Numbered from the stretch's first letter, positions 53,774 through 63,137 are shown. The stretch is DNA of 64,000 bases from Mycolicibacterium sp. S2-37 (GCF_017352375.1 NZ_JAFEVR010000004.1:682001-746000), one strand, 5' to 3'. Made by a program: numbers and translations. The notes: generated by a model from the sequence alone, not told the origin.

Positions 53774-55177
53774 TCAGCCGATCGTGGGCCAGGGCCTGGC
53801 CTCTTCCAGTTCATAGGCCAGGCCGAGCAGACGGGCCTCCTGACCCGCGGTGGAGGCGAACATCATTCCCACGGGTAGACCGGTCGCGGAAACCCCCAGC
53901 GGCAACGAGATCGCGGGGTCGCCGGTCGCGTTCTGCAGCGGTGTGAACGCCACCCAGTCGATGAGACGCTCGATGATCTGCTCGTAATCTGCGGTCGGAT
54001 CCAGATGGCCGATGCGCGGCGGTGCCTCGGCCAGCGTCGGCATCAGCACCACGTCGTAGTCGGCGGAGAGGCGCTCGGTGATGCGACGCGTCCGCGCCAG
54101 CCGGGCGGTGGCCAGGGGCAGCCGGTGCAGGTTGCGTCCGGCGAATCGCTCCAGACCCAACGTCAGGTTGTCCAGCCGGGTGCGGTCGAAGCTGGGACCG
54201 AACGAGCGGCGCCCACCGCGCACGAGCGCGAACGCCAGAAACGACCAGTAGAGCAGGAAGTCGTCCATGAACCGTGCAGGCACCGGGTTGACGATGCGAG
54301 TGACGCGGTGCCCGAGTTCCTCGAGCAGCGACGCGGTCTTCAGCGTCTGCTCGCCCACCTCCGGGGCCGCCTCACGGGCGATGGACTCGGTGCAGACCGC
54401 GATCCGCAGCCGTTCCGGCGCGGGTCCCGTCACGTCCCCGACGGGCGGCAGCTTCGGATTGCGGTGGACGCGCTCCATCTCCCGGTAGAACGCGGCGGTG
54501 TCCCGCACCGAGCGGGTGACCACGCCGTTGGCGACGATGCGCAGGGGCATCTGGCGCATATCGCGATCGAGCGGCAACCGGCCCCGCGTCGGCTTGAGTC
54601 CGACGAGCCCGTTGCAGGAGGCAGGGATGCGGATGGAGCCGCCGCCGTCGTTGGCGTGCGCGATCGGCACCACACCGGCGGCCACGAATGCGCCGGACCC
54701 CGACGAGGACGCCCCCGCGGTGTGCTCGGGGTTCCAGGGATTGCGGACCGGTCCGAGGCGGGGGTGCTCTGCCGAGGCGGAGAAGCCGAACTCGGACAGT
54801 CGTGTCTTACCCAGCGGGACCAGGCCGGTGGACAGGTAATCACGGGCGAAATCGCCATCCAGCGCGGCGGGACGCGGATCCCAGGCGTCGGTGCCGTTCA
54901 TCGTTGGCATGTCACCGACGGCGACGTTGTCCTTGATGTAGGTCGGGACACCGTCGAAGAAGCCGCCGTAGGGTCGCGGCGCGTCGGCGCGGGCCCGCGC
55001 GCGGTCGTACGCCTCGTACGCGAGTCCGTTCAGTGCCGGATTGACCGCCTCGGTGCGGGCGATCGCCGCGTCGACGATCTCCGTGCGCGACACCTGTCCG
55101 CTTCGCAGGGCCTCGACGATGCCGACCGCGTCCAGAGCGCCGAGTGCATCGTCTGCGAAGGCGTTGATTCGTTCCAC
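53774..55177 (-). CDS. amiC: amidase (AmiC-like, amidase signature family)
   Basis: A 467-residue Ser-cisSer-Lys amidase. The catalytic Lys is in VPTYIKDNVAVGD, the signature block in GASSSGSGAFVAAGVVPIAH, and the nucleophile Ser in DGGGSIRIPASCNG. It hydrolyses an amide whose identity cannot be deduced. Size and place beside tsf-rpsB match M. tuberculosis Rv2888c (amiC). A strong terminator separates it from tsf, so it has its own transcription. Confidence 0.92.
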   Translation of the reverse strand: MERINAFADDALGALDAVGIVEALRSGQVSRTEIVDAAIARTEAVNPALNGLAYEAYDRARARADAPRPYGGFFDGVPTYIKDNVAVGDMPTMNGTDAWDPRPAALDGDFARDYLSTGLVPLGKTRLSEFGFSASAEHPRLGPVRNPWNPEHTAGASSSGSGAFVAAGVVPIAHANDGGGSIRIPASCNGLVGLKPTRGRLPLDRDMRQMPLRIVANGVVTRSVRDTAAFYREMERVHRNPKLPPVGDVTGPAPERLRIAVCTESIAREAAPEVGEQTLKTASLLEELGHRVTRIVNPVPARFMDDFLLYWSFLAFALVRGGRRSFGPSFDRTRLDNLTLGLERFAGRNLHRLPLATARLARTRRITERLSADYDVVLMPTLAEAPPRIGHLDPTADYEQIIERLIDWVAFTPLQNATGDPAISLPLGVSATGLPVGMMFASTAGQEARLLGLAYELEEARPWPTIG

Positions 55178-55223
55178 GACGCAGACGGTACCAAGCCGTA
55201 CCGCCGGGGTGGCCGACAGACGC

Positions 55224-55260
55224 GTAAGGCCCCCGAAACACGCGGTTTCGGGGGCCTTAC
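55224..55260. terminator. strong terminator downstream of rpsB-tsf
   Basis: GTAAGGCCCCCGAAAC (55224-55239) and GTTTCGGGGGCCTTAC (55245-55260) are a perfect 16-bp stem around a 5-base loop, between the tsf stop and the amiC start. No T-run follows. Confidence 0.88.
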
Positions 55261-55269
55261 GGCGGTGGG

Positions 55270-56097
55270 TCAGGCCTGGCCGACCTCGAAGCGCACGAAG
55301 CGGGTGACGGTGACACCGGCCTCGTCGAGCAGCGCCTTGACCGACTTCTTGCTGTCGGACACCGACGGCTGATCGAGCAGCACGACGTCCTTGTAGAAAC
55401 CGGTCACGCGGCCCTCGACGATCTTGGGCAGCGCCTGCTCGGGTTTGCCCTCGTTGCGGGCGGTCTCCTCGGCGATGCGACGCTCGTTGGTGACGAGGTC
55501 CTCCGGCACGTCCTCACGGGTGAGGTAGCGGGCCTTCAGCGCGGCGATCTGCAGCGCGACCGCGTGGGCCGCCGCTGCGCCGTTCTCACCGTCGCCCCCC
55601 TGGTACTCCACCAGCACACCCACGGCCGGCGGCAGATCCGCAGCACGCTTGTGCAGGTAGGTTTCGACCTTGCCGTCGAAGTACGCGACACGACGCAGTT
55701 CGAGCTTCTCGCCGATCTTCGCGCTCAGGTCGGCGATGATCTGCTCGACCGTGGTGTCGCCCACCTTGGCCGCCTTGAGCGCGTCGACATCCTGCGCCTG
55801 CGACTCCGCAGCGGCAGCCACGATCTGATCGGCCAGCGACTGGAACTCGGCGTTCTTCGCGACGAAGTCGGTCTCGGAGTTGAGCTCGATCAGTGCGCCG
55901 TTCTTCGCGGCCACCAGACCTTCGGCAGTCGCGCGCTCGGCGCGCTTGCCGACGTCCTTGGCGCCCTTGATGCGCAGCAGCTCGACAGCCTTGTCGAAGT
56001 CGCCGTCGGAGTCGACGAGCGCGTTCTTGCTCGCCAGCATGCCGGCGCCGGTCAGCTCCCGAAGTCGCTTGACGTCGGCAGCGGTGTAGTTCGCCAT
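55270..56097 (-). CDS. tsf: translation elongation factor Ts
   Basis: A 275-residue guanine-nucleotide exchange factor for EF-Tu. [20 protein letters not shown] and [20 protein letters not shown] open the protein, and [20 protein letters not shown] is the second family signature. ATG 56097 (MANYTAAD) is the normal start; the frame stays open upstream into rpsB. It is cotranscribed with rpsB after a 20-base gap. Confidence 0.97.
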   Translation of the reverse strand: MANYTAADVKRLRELTGAGMLASKNALVDSDGDFDKAVELLRIKGAKDVGKRAERATAEGLVAAKNGALIELNSETDFVAKNAEFQSLADQIVAAAAESQAQDVDALKAAKVGDTTVEQIIADLSAKIGEKLELRRVAYFDGKVETYLHKRAADLPPAVGVLVEYQGGDGENGAAAAHAVALQIAALKARYLTREDVPEDLVTNERRIAEETARNEGKPEQALPKIVEGRVTGFYKDVVLLDQPSVSDSKKSVKALLDEAGVTVTRFVRFEVGQA

Positions 56098-56117
56098 TTC
56101 AGCCTTCCCTGTATGCC

Positions 56118-56978
56118 CTACGGGTTCTGGGCAACGGTCGGTTCGGTTTGGATGTCGGCCTCCGGGGTGCCGGGCTCGGCACCCGCGGCGGTCGGAGACG
56201 CGGTCGCCGTCGCACCGGCGAGCAGCTCCTGCTCCCACTCGGCGAGCGGCTCGGCGCCTTCGGCCTCGGCCTTGTTGCCGCCACCGCCACCGGAGCGGGC
56301 CTGCAGACCCTCGGCGACCGCGGCAGCGATGACCTTGGTCAGCAGCGCAGCCGACCGGATCGCGTCGTCGTTACCCGGGATCGGGTAGTCGACGACGTCG
56401 GGATCGCAGTTGGTGTCGAGGATCGCGATGACCGGAATGTTCAGCTTGCGGGCTTCGGCGACCGCAAGATGCTCCTTGTTGGTGTCGACGACCCAGATCG
56501 CCGAGGGCACCTTCTGCATGTCGCGAATACCGCCGAGGCTGCGCTCGAGCTTGTTCTTCTCGCGGGTCAGCATCAGGATTTCCTTCTTGGTGCGACCCTC
56601 GAAGCCACCGGTCTGCTCCATCGCCTCGAGCTCCTTCATCCGCTGAAGGCGCTTGTGGACGGTGGAGAAGTTGGTGAGCATGCCACCGAGCCAGCGCTGG
56701 TTGACATACGGCATGCCGACGCGCGTGGACTCCTCGGCGATCGACTCCTGGGCCTGCTTCTTGGTGCCGACGAAGAGCACGGTGCCGCCGTGGGCGACCG
56801 TCTCCTTGACGAACTCGAAGGCCTTGTCGATGTAGGTCAGCGTCTGCTGCAGATCGATGATGTAGATGCCGTTGCGGTCGGTGAAGATGAACCGCTTCAT
56901 CTTGGGATTCCAGCGTCGGGTCTGATGCCCGAAGTGAGCGCCGCTGTCAAGCAGCTGCTTCATGGTTACAACAGCCAT
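56118..56978 (-). CDS. rpsB: 30S ribosomal protein S2
   Basis: A 286-residue S2. [20 protein letters not shown] and [20 protein letters not shown] are unmistakable; the C-terminus has the acidic extension usual in actinobacteria. First gene of rpsB-tsf. The start codon is enclosed by a short inverted repeat that could fold in the mRNA. Confidence 0.98.
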   Translation of the reverse strand: MAVVTMKQLLDSGAHFGHQTRRWNPKMKRFIFTDRNGIYIIDLQQTLTYIDKAFEFVKETVAHGGTVLFVGTKKQAQESIAEESTRVGMPYVNQRWLGGMLTNFSTVHKRLQRMKELEAMEQTGGFEGRTKKEILMLTREKNKLERSLGGIRDMQKVPSAIWVVDTNKEHLAVAEARKLNIPVIAILDTNCDPDVVDYPIPGNDDAIRSAALLTKVIAAAVAEGLQARSGGGGGNKAEAEGAEPLAEWEQELLAGATATASPTAAGAEPGTPEADIQTEPTVAQNP

Positions 56979-56985
56979 GGTTGTA
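56967..56985 (-). promoter_or_regulatory. start-codon hairpin of rpsB
   Basis: In the rpsB mRNA, UACAAC and GUUGUA (DNA 56985-56980 and 56972-56967) can pair with the AUG in the 7-base loop. It could serve S2 feedback control, which is known for rpsB-tsf in E. coli; here it is inference from the fold alone. Confidence 0.35.
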
Positions 56986-57155
56986 GCTCAGCCTTCTTTT
57001 GTCGGTTGTCGCCCGGCGTCGGGTGATGCCAGGCCCTGGTGGCTGCGGGTTGCCGGACCCGCCCGTGGGCGAGACCGCCGGCATCCGGGTACGAACCTCG
57101 TGGAGGTCGTGTGCAGACACGCGAAGTCAGCCCGCGCAAGCGAGCTGCACGGAGA

Positions 57156-57161
57156 AGTTTA
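57156..57161 (-). promoter_or_regulatory. candidate -10 of the rpsB-tsf promoter
   Basis: On the reverse strand TAAACT (TAnnnT) is preceded at about 20 bases by TGGACA, which overlaps a DnaA box. Transcription would start near 57149 and leave a leader of about 170 bases before rpsB. Confidence 0.35.
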
Positions 57162-57180
57162 CACCGTCGGAGCAGGTGGT

Positions 57181-57207
57181 TTGTCCACAGCGGACGGCTT
57201 GTCCACA
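57181..57207. promoter_or_regulatory. pair of DnaA boxes in the rpsB divergent region
   Basis: TTGTCCACA occurs twice, at 57181-57189 and 57199-57207, in the same orientation, 18 bases apart. This is the mycobacterial form of the DnaA box as I remember it. The pair lies between rpsB-tsf and the M23 peptidase gene, close to the likely rpsB promoter. Confidence 0.6.
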
Positions 57208-57256
57208 GCTGCCGGTGCCCGGTCTGGCGTTGCGCACGTCGAGGCTCTGAACTGGG

Positions 57257-57748
57257 GTGATGGGGCTTCTCACGGTACTGCTGACGCTCGCCGCGGCGCT
57301 GGCCGCCCCTGCCGGCGCCGACGACGGCAGGCTGGACTGGCCGCTGCGGCCAACCCCTGCGGTGCTGCGGATCTTCGATGCCCCCGCACTGAAGTGGCAG
57401 CCCGGGCACCGCGGCGTCGACCTGGCCGCGCACGTGGGTCAGCCGGTGTATGCGGCCCAGGCCGGCACGGTGGTGTTCGCGCGCGATCTGGCCGGTCGCA
57501 CCCTGGTGTCTGTGGCCCATCCCGGTGGTCTGCGGACGACCTATGAGCCGGTCAGCCCGTCGGTACGGGCGGGTCAGCAGGTCGCGGCGGGCGCGATGCT
57601 CGGTGAGGTGGTGGCCGGTCACGCGGGATGCCCAGCGACGGCGTGCCTGCACTGGGGTGCGATGTGGGGGCCGGCGTCGCGGGCGGACTACGTCGACCCG
57701 CTCGGACTGCTGGCCGAGACGAAGATCCGGCTCAAGCCGCTGCGGTGA
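57257..57748 (+). CDS. M23 (LytM-type) metallopeptidase, Rv2891-like
   Basis: A 163-residue exported protein with signal peptide LLTVLLTLAAALAAPAGADD. One LytM domain has HRGVDLAAHVGQPVYAAQAG (His and Asp zinc ligands) and the late CLHWGAMWGP, which carries one His where active M23 enzymes have HxH. It may be a degenerate regulator of cell-wall hydrolysis instead of an active endopeptidase. GTG 57257 or ATG 57260 are both possible. Location after rpsB agrees with Rv2891. Confidence 0.86.
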   Translation: MMGLLTVLLTLAAALAAPAGADDGRLDWPLRPTPAVLRIFDAPALKWQPGHRGVDLAAHVGQPVYAAQAGTVVFARDLAGRTLVSVAHPGGLRTTYEPVSPSVRAGQQVAAGAMLGEVVAGHAGCPATACLHWGAMWGPASRADYVDPLGLLAETKIRLKPLR

Positions 57749-57762
57749 GCGCATCGGGGCTC

Positions 57763-57843
57763 GTCGAGTGTGCACACAGGGCGTTCAGCGTGCGCCCACG
57801 GCGAAGAAAGCGCCGCAAACCCCGCCCTGCCTACACACTCGAC
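57763..57843. repeat. long-spaced inverted repeat upstream of the LLM gene
   Basis: GTCGAGTGTG (57763-57772) and its perfect complement CACACTCGAC (57834-57843) enclose 61 bases and end just before the ATG at 57847. GCACACTCGA recurs at the start of the gene. Could be a regulatory fold or a dispersed element. Confidence 0.45.
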
Positions 57844-57846
57844 ACC

Positions 57847-58842
57847 ATGGCTGCACACTCGATCGCCGACGAAAGCCATCGCCGTCGCCCGCCGCGTTTC
57901 GGCCTGACGACGGCCCTTGCGCGCACCGGGGACCAGACGCGCGACTTCGCCCGCACGGTGGAGGCCGCGGGTTTCGACGTGCTGACGTTCGCCGACCATC
58001 TGGTTCCGGCGGTGCCACCGTTCGTCGGAGCGACTGCCGCGGCGACGGCCACCGAGCGGCTCCATGTGGGCACACTGGTCCTGAACAACGACTTCCGCCA
58101 TCCCGTGCAGACCGCACGAGACTCGGCCGGGCTGGCCGTCGTCTCGGATGGGCGGTTCGAACTCGGCCTGGGCGCCGGTCACATGAAGTCCGAGTACGAC
58201 GCCGCCGGAATCCCGTTCGGCGATGGCGCCGTTCGCGTGAGCCGTCTCGAGGAGTCCGCTCGCCTCATTCGCTGCCTGCTCGATGGGGCGACTGTCGACG
58301 CAGCCGGAACGCACTTCCGGGTGCGGGCCGACGCCGGCGCGCTCCTGCCGATACCTGCCCGGCGGGTGCCGATGCTGATCGGCGGCAACGGCGACCGGGT
58401 GCTGCGGCTGGCCGGCCGGATGGCAGACATCGCCGGCTTCGCCGGGATCAGTCACAACCGGGATGCCACCGAAGTGCGGCTGACCCACTTCGGACCCGAC
58501 GGCCTGCAGGACCGGATCGCGGTGGTGCGCGACGCGGCGGGCGATCGCTTCGATCAGATCGAGCTCAATGTGCTGCTGCAAGCCGTCGTGGTGACCGATG
58601 ACCGGCAGTCCGCTGCGGCCGAACTCGCCGCGGCGTTCGGCGGCGTGGCCGCCGCGGATCTGCTCGAGTCTCCCTTCGTACTGCTCGGGACGCGCGACGA
58701 GATGGCCGAGACGCTGGTGCAGCGCCAGCAGCGGTTCGGGGTGAGCTACTGGACGGTGTTCGACGAATGGGCCGGCCGCCCGTCTGCGATGTCCGACATG
58801 GCGGAAGTGATTGCCGCGCTGAGGGGTCAGGCGCGCGGATGA
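57847..58842 (+). CDS. LLM-class F420-dependent oxidoreductase (Rv2893-like)
   Basis: A 331-residue luciferase-like TIM-barrel enzyme. [60 protein letters not shown] and [20 protein letters not shown] are family blocks, close to the TIGR03621-type mycobacterial F420 subgroup. The reaction is unknown. ATG 57847 is chosen because the upstream frame crosses the M23 gene. The end overlaps xerC by 16 bases tail to tail. Confidence 0.87.
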   Translation: MAAHSIADESHRRRPPRFGLTTALARTGDQTRDFARTVEAAGFDVLTFADHLVPAVPPFVGATAAATATERLHVGTLVLNNDFRHPVQTARDSAGLAVVSDGRFELGLGAGHMKSEYDAAGIPFGDGAVRVSRLEESARLIRCLLDGATVDAAGTHFRVRADAGALLPIPARRVPMLIGGNGDRVLRLAGRMADIAGFAGISHNRDATEVRLTHFGPDGLQDRIAVVRDAAGDRFDQIELNVLLQAVVVTDDRQSAAAELAAAFGGVAAADLLESPFVLLGTRDEMAETLVQRQQRFGVSYWTVFDEWAGRPSAMSDMAEVIAALRGQARG

Positions 58843-59738
58843 GCCTGATCGTGCACGGCGCGCAGGCGAGCGACGCTGACATGGGTGTAGAGCTGAGTGG
58901 TGGCCAGCGTCGAATGGCCGAGCAGCTCCTGGACGATGCGCAGATCCGCACCGCCTTCGAGCAGATGGGTGGCGGCGCTGTGCCGCAGCCCGTGCGGCCC
59001 GATGTCCGGGGCGCCGTCGACGGCGCCGATCGTCTCGTGCACGACGGTGCGAGCCTGCCGTGGGTCGAGGCGCCCGCCGCGGGCGCCCAACAGCAGGGCG
59101 GGGCCTGACTGCGACGTGACCAGGGCCGGTCGGCCGTCGGACAACCACGAGCGCAGCGCGTGCTCGGCGGGTTCCCCGAACGGGACGGTGCGCTGGCGGT
59201 TGCCCTTGCCGAGCACGCGCAGCAGTCGCCGCGAGATATCGACGTCATCCACATCCAGGCCGCACAGCTCGCTGACGCGGATCCCGGTCGCATACAGCAA
59301 CTCGACGATCAACCGGTCGCGCAGGGCGATCGGATCGCCCTGTTGCGCACCGGAGTTCGCCGCTGCCATCGCATCGAGGGCTTGGTCGCGACGCAGTACG
59401 GCGGGCAGGGTACGGCGGGCTTTGGGCAGCTGCAGCCGGGCCGCGGGATCGGTCGACACCAGTCCGCGCCGGCACGCCCATGCGGTGAAGGTCTTCACTG
59501 CCGAGGTCCGGCGTGCCAGCGTCGTGCGCGCCGCACCGTCCGACGCCTGCGCCGCCAGCCACGCACGCAGCAACGGCAGCGTGAGGTTGCGTGGACCCGG
59601 GTCGGGCACCCGCTGCGCGGCGAAGGCGAACAGGGCCCGCAGGTCGGCCAGGTAGGCACGCCGGGTGTGGGCCGAGCGGCCGCGTTCGAGCGCGAGGTGG
59701 TCGTCGAACTCCTCGAGCACCGCGTCGATTGCCGCCAC
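58827..59738 (-). CDS. xerC: tyrosine recombinase XerC
   Basis: A 303-residue recombinase that resolves chromosome dimers with XerD at dif. The N-terminal SAM-like domain has [20 protein letters not shown]. Catalytic residues: Arg in [16 protein letters not shown], then [20 protein letters not shown] and [20 protein letters not shown] supplying His-Arg, His and the Tyr nucleophile. All are intact. Length and neighbours match Rv2894c, so it is the chromosomal recombinase, not a mobile-element integrase. Confidence 0.94.
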   Translation of the reverse strand: MAAIDAVLEEFDDHLALERGRSAHTRRAYLADLRALFAFAAQRVPDPGPRNLTLPLLRAWLAAQASDGAARTTLARRTSAVKTFTAWACRRGLVSTDPAARLQLPKARRTLPAVLRRDQALDAMAAANSGAQQGDPIALRDRLIVELLYATGIRVSELCGLDVDDVDISRRLLRVLGKGNRQRTVPFGEPAEHALRSWLSDGRPALVTSQSGPALLLGARGGRLDPRQARTVVHETIGAVDGAPDIGPHGLRHSAATHLLEGGADLRIVQELLGHSTLATTQLYTHVSVARLRAVHDQAHPRA

Positions 59739-59770
59739 GCCCCCACCGTCGCGGCGGGGCCACGCGCTGT

Positions 59771-60931
59771 CTAGCCGACGCGCCGCAGCGTGTCCGGGGT
59801 GAGATCGGCCAGGGTCGGATAGCCGTCGACCGCCATGATGAGGTCGGCCTCGGCGAGCAGCGATCGCAGCACGTGCACGACGCCGGCCTGCCCGCCCAGC
59901 GCCAACCCGTAGGCGTAGGGCCTGCCGATACCGACGGCGGTGGCGCCCAGCGCCAGCGCCTTGACGATGTCGGCGCCGTTGCGGATGCCGGAGTCGAAGA
60001 GCACCGGGAGACCGCCCGCGGCCTCGACCACACCGGGCAGGCAGTCGATGGCCGGCAGCCCGCCGTTGGCCTGCCGGCCGCCGTGGGTCGAGACATAGAT
60101 GCCGTCCACGCCGCCGTCAGCGGCCCGCCGCGCATCATCGGGGTGGCAGATGCCTTTGAGGATCAGCGGCAGTGTGGTCAGCGACCGCAGCCACGGCAGG
60201 TCCTCCCACGTCAGTGGATTGCCGAACAGCGAGACCCACTTCAGAATCGCGGCCTGCATGTTCTCCTCGGGAGACTGCGCCAGCCCGGCGCGGAACACCG
60301 GATCGCTCAGATAGTTCGACAGGCACTTGCCGCGCAGCTGCGGGAAATTCGACGTCGACAGATCTCGTGGCCGCCAGCCGGGGACCCAGGTGTCCAGGGT
60401 GACGATGATGCCTTTGTAGCCGGCGGCCTCGGCGCGCTGCACGAAACTCGCCGCCAGATCGCGATCGGTCGGGGTGTAGAGCTGGAAGAAGCCGGGGGTC
60501 TCGCCGAATTCGGCGGCGACATCCTCGATGGGGTCCTCGGTGAGCGTCGAGACCACCATCGGCACACCGGTCTGCGCGGCAGCGCGGGCGGTGACCAGGT
60601 CGCCGTGACCGTCCTGGCCGCAGATCCCGATCACACCGATGGGCGCCATGAACACCGGCGACGGCAAGGACAGGCCGAACAGTTCGACCGACAGATCGCG
60701 GTCCCGGGTGGCGCGCATCATCCGCGGCACCAGTCCGTAGCCGTCGAAGGCGGTGCGGTTGACCCGCTGGGTGCGTTCGTCGCCGGCACCTCCGGCGACG
60801 TAGGAGTACACCGACGGCGGCATCGCCGCTTCGGCATTGGCCTCCCACTCCTCGAAGGTCATCGGGAGGTTCGGCATGACGCCGGACAAGCCCTGCAGGT
60901 AGATCTCGAACTGGTAGTCGCTGAACGCCAT
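59771..60931 (-). CDS. FMN-dependent alpha-hydroxyacid oxidase, lactate 2-monooxygenase-like
   Basis: A 386-residue flavoenzyme. Opening blocks [20 protein letters not shown] and [20 protein letters not shown], and later [19 protein letters not shown] with the catalytic His and FMN-binding Arg, follow M. smegmatis lactate 2-monooxygenase as I remember it, block for block. The loop around residues 240-260 seems shorter than in that enzyme. L-lactate or another L-2-hydroxyacid is the likely substrate. It follows the siderophore-interacting protein by 21 bases and precedes xerC by 32, so it is probably in one transcript with them. Confidence 0.9.
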   Translation of the reverse strand: MAFSDYQFEIYLQGLSGVMPNLPMTFEEWEANAEAAMPPSVYSYVAGGAGDERTQRVNRTAFDGYGLVPRMMRATRDRDLSVELFGLSLPSPVFMAPIGVIGICGQDGHGDLVTARAAAQTGVPMVVSTLTEDPIEDVAAEFGETPGFFQLYTPTDRDLAASFVQRAEAAGYKGIIVTLDTWVPGWRPRDLSTSNFPQLRGKCLSNYLSDPVFRAGLAQSPEENMQAAILKWVSLFGNPLTWEDLPWLRSLTTLPLILKGICHPDDARRAADGGVDGIYVSTHGGRQANGGLPAIDCLPGVVEAAGGLPVLFDSGIRNGADIVKALALGATAVGIGRPYAYGLALGGQAGVVHVLRSLLAEADLIMAVDGYPTLADLTPDTLRRVG

Positions 60932-60952
60932 GCCCTCAGCGTGCCAGTCGGT

Positions 60953-61807
60953 TCAGGACTCCGACTTGGCGAGTTGGGCTTTCCACTCGCGGAAGGTCTC
61001 CTCGGTGCGCCCGCGTCGCCAGTACCCCGAGATCGACGACGCCCATTTGGCTTCGATGCCGCGCTCTTTGCGGATGTAAGGCCGCAGATTGTGCATGACG
61101 GCCTGCGCCTCGCCGTGGATGAACACCTGGACCTGACCCGGCAGCCATGCCGCCTCCTTGACGGCTTCGATCAGCGGTGCATGGTCACCCGCGGCCTCCT
61201 CGGGTACCAGGTCGGCGCGCCCGCCGCGGTAGATCCAGGAGATCGACACCCCCTCGGGTGCGGTGATCGGGATCTCGTCGTCGGGGCCGGCGACCTCGAT
61301 GAAGGCCTTACCGACTGCGTCGGCCGGCAGCGACTCGATGGCCGCGCTGATCGCGGGAAGGCCGGCCTCGTCACCGGCGAACAGATGCCAGTCGGCGGCC
61401 GGGTCCGGCGCGTAGGCGCCGCTCGGACCCATCAGGTACGCCGGATCCCCCGGAGCCGCCGACGCCGCCCAGGGCCCCGCGACCCCGTGATCGCCGTGGA
61501 CGACGAAATCGATGGAGACCTCCCGCCGCTCCCGATCCACCTTTCGCACCGTGTACGTGCGCACGGTCGGCTGCTTTCCGGCGGGCAACTTCTTGAAGCT
61601 GTCCAGCGTCAGGGGGTGTTTGAGTCGCGACACGTCCACGCCGCGGGGCACGATCACGAGCTTGACGTACGCATCGGTGAAGTCGTTGGGGGTGAAGGTG
61701 TCGAAGCCAGTGCCCTCACCGCCGCCGCCCAGGGTCACCCGCACCATGTGCGGTGCGATCTGCTCGGTACGAACCACCTCGAATGTGTGCACGGGACGTC
61801 CAGCCAC
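60953..61807 (-). CDS. viuB: siderophore-interacting FAD-reductase (ViuB-like)
   Basis: A 284-residue SIP-family flavoprotein that reduces ferric siderophores to release iron in the cytosol. The FAD-binding domain has VKLVIVPRGVDVSRLKHPLT and VRTYTVRKVDRERREVSIDF; the SIP domain has WHLFAGDEAGLPAISAAIES and EVAGPDDEIPI. GTG 61807 is preceded by GGAGGAG. It matches Rv2895c by position. A partial IdeR-like sequence lies just upstream, consistent with iron control. Confidence 0.9.
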   Translation of the reverse strand: MAGRPVHTFEVVRTEQIAPHMVRVTLGGGGEGTGFDTFTPNDFTDAYVKLVIVPRGVDVSRLKHPLTLDSFKKLPAGKQPTVRTYTVRKVDRERREVSIDFVVHGDHGVAGPWAASAAPGDPAYLMGPSGAYAPDPAADWHLFAGDEAGLPAISAAIESLPADAVGKAFIEVAGPDDEIPITAPEGVSISWIYRGGRADLVPEEAAGDHAPLIEAVKEAAWLPGQVQVFIHGEAQAVMHNLRPYIRKERGIEAKWASSISGYWRRGRTEETFREWKAQLAKSES

Positions 61808-61818
61808 AGCTCTCCTCC

Positions 61819-61837
61819 ACCTACTTAGCTAACCTCA
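61819..61837 (-). promoter_or_regulatory. degenerate IdeR-like iron box
   Basis: GCTAACCTCA (61828-61837) matches the right half of the IdeR consensus (GCTAACCTAA) at 9 of 10 positions; the left half is only TTA with a one-base slip. Position 12 bases upstream of the siderophore-interacting protein start makes it worth testing. Confidence 0.35.
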
Positions 61838-61871
61838 CCGACTATACGATCGGGACACCTCACGCAGTGGG

Positions 61872-62999
61872 CTACCGCCGCGCGCCCAGCGTCCACCGGC
61901 CTTCCCGGTGTACCACCAGCCCGGCCACCTCCAGCATCGCCAGCGGTCCGAGCACCTGATACGCGGGTATGCCCGCGGCCACGGCGATCTCGTCGGCCGA
62001 GCGGGCGGCCCTCGCCGGCAACGCCTCATACACCCGCCGCTCGGCGTCGCCCAGGCCGTCGAGCGCGGTCACCGGCCGTACCTCGTCCGGGGCCAGTTCA
62101 CCGGCACGCCCGATGAGCTCCACGACCTCCTCCGCACGGCCCACCAGGTTGGCGCCGCCACGAATCAGCGAATGGCAGCCCATCGACACCGCCGACGTCA
62201 CCGGTCCCGGCACAGCGCACACCACCCTGCCCAGCGCCTCGGCCCACCCCGCGGTGTTCGCCGCTCCGCTGCGCACGCCCGCCTCCACCACGACCGTCGC
62301 CCCCGCCAACGCGGCGACCAGACGGTTACGGGTGAGGAACCGGACGCGCGTCGGCCGCATCCCCGGCGGATACTCGCTGATGAGCAGACCCTCCTTCGCG
62401 ATCCTGCCCAGCAGCGCGCTGTGGCCCGCGGGATACGGCACGTCCACACCCCCGGCGAGCACGGCGACGGTGAGACCGTCGCAGGCCAGCGCCGCCCGGT
62501 GCGCCGTGCCGTCGATGCCGAAGGCACCGCCCGACACGACCGCGACGTCGCGGGCGACCAGCCCGGCCGCCAGATCCGCGGCGACGTGTTCGCCATAGGC
62601 CGACGCCGCCCGCGTCCCGACGATCGCCGCCGCCCGAGCCGTGACGTCGTCGAGCCGCACCTCCCCGCGCACCCACAGCGCCATCGGCGCATGGCCCTGC
62701 GGCCGCCTGCGCACCTCGTCGCCGCCGAAGGCGACGAAGCTCAGTAGCGGCCATTCATCGTCGTCCATCGTCACCAGTCGCCCGCCCAACCGCTGCACCG
62801 TGGCGAGATCGTCTTCGGCGCAGTCGATTTCACGTCGCGCATCGGTCTGGCGCAACAACTCGCCGGACACCCGGCCCTGCCGCACCTGTTCGGCGGCAGC
62901 GGCCACGCCGTCCCGAGCGATCAAAGCGGTGAGCAACGGACACGGCGGCTCGGCGACCCGCGACAGGTAGGCCCAGGCACGCATGACATCACTCGACAT
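61872..62999 (-). CDS. dprA: DNA-processing protein DprA
   Basis: A 375-residue DprA/Smf protein that loads RecA on incoming single-stranded DNA. The Rossmann core has AAIVGTRAASAYGEHVAADL, VVSGGAFGIDGTAHRAALAC, LLISEYPPGMRPTRVRFLTR and SGAANTAGWAEALGR. A C-terminal winged-helix-like part (SADEIAVAAGIPAYQVLGPL) follows. ATG 62999 overlaps the comM stop (TGATG), the usual junction. In M. tuberculosis the same pair is Rv2896c-Rv2897c. Confidence 0.94.
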   Translation of the reverse strand: MSSDVMRAWAYLSRVAEPPCPLLTALIARDGVAAAAEQVRQGRVSGELLRQTDARREIDCAEDDLATVQRLGGRLVTMDDDEWPLLSFVAFGGDEVRRRPQGHAPMALWVRGEVRLDDVTARAAAIVGTRAASAYGEHVAADLAAGLVARDVAVVSGGAFGIDGTAHRAALACDGLTVAVLAGGVDVPYPAGHSALLGRIAKEGLLISEYPPGMRPTRVRFLTRNRLVAALAGATVVVEAGVRSGAANTAGWAEALGRVVCAVPGPVTSAVSMGCHSLIRGGANLVGRAEEVVELIGRAGELAPDEVRPVTALDGLGDAERRVYEALPARAARSADEIAVAAGIPAYQVLGPLAMLEVAGLVVHREGRWTLGARR

Positions 63000-63121
63000 C
63001 AGGCACCACCCGGCTGGCGAAAACTCAATGCGATGCCCACATCGTCGCGGGTCGGCGAATCGCGGCCGGCAAGATCGGCCAGCGTCCATGCGACCGCGTG
63101 GACAGCGCGATAGCTGAGCTG
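62999..63121 (-). pseudogene. comM: comM, 3'-terminal remnant only
   Basis: The reverse-strand frame ending at TGA 63001-62999 encodes AVAWTLADLAGRDSPTRDDV and ends IALSFRQPGGA. This is the characteristic C-terminus of ComM (Mg-chelatase-like AAA helicase of natural transformation), still overlapping dprA. Only about 40 codons remain: an in-frame TAG at 63124-63122 precedes them and nothing beyond resembles ComM. The rest of the gene has been displaced, apparently by insertion of the DNA to the right. Confidence 0.8.
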
Positions 63122-63137
63122 CTAGCTGCAGGGCGGC

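Noticed and set aside
58827..59738. tyrosine recombinase considered as the integrase of a mobile element near comM
   Set aside because: It matches chromosomal XerC in length, motifs and position beside the siderophore/dprA genes, so it does not explain the comM insertion.
59591..61828. 745-codon forward open frame opposite xerC, the lactate-oxidase-like gene and viuB
   Set aside because: Shadow of three real reverse-strand genes; composition typical of antisense frames.
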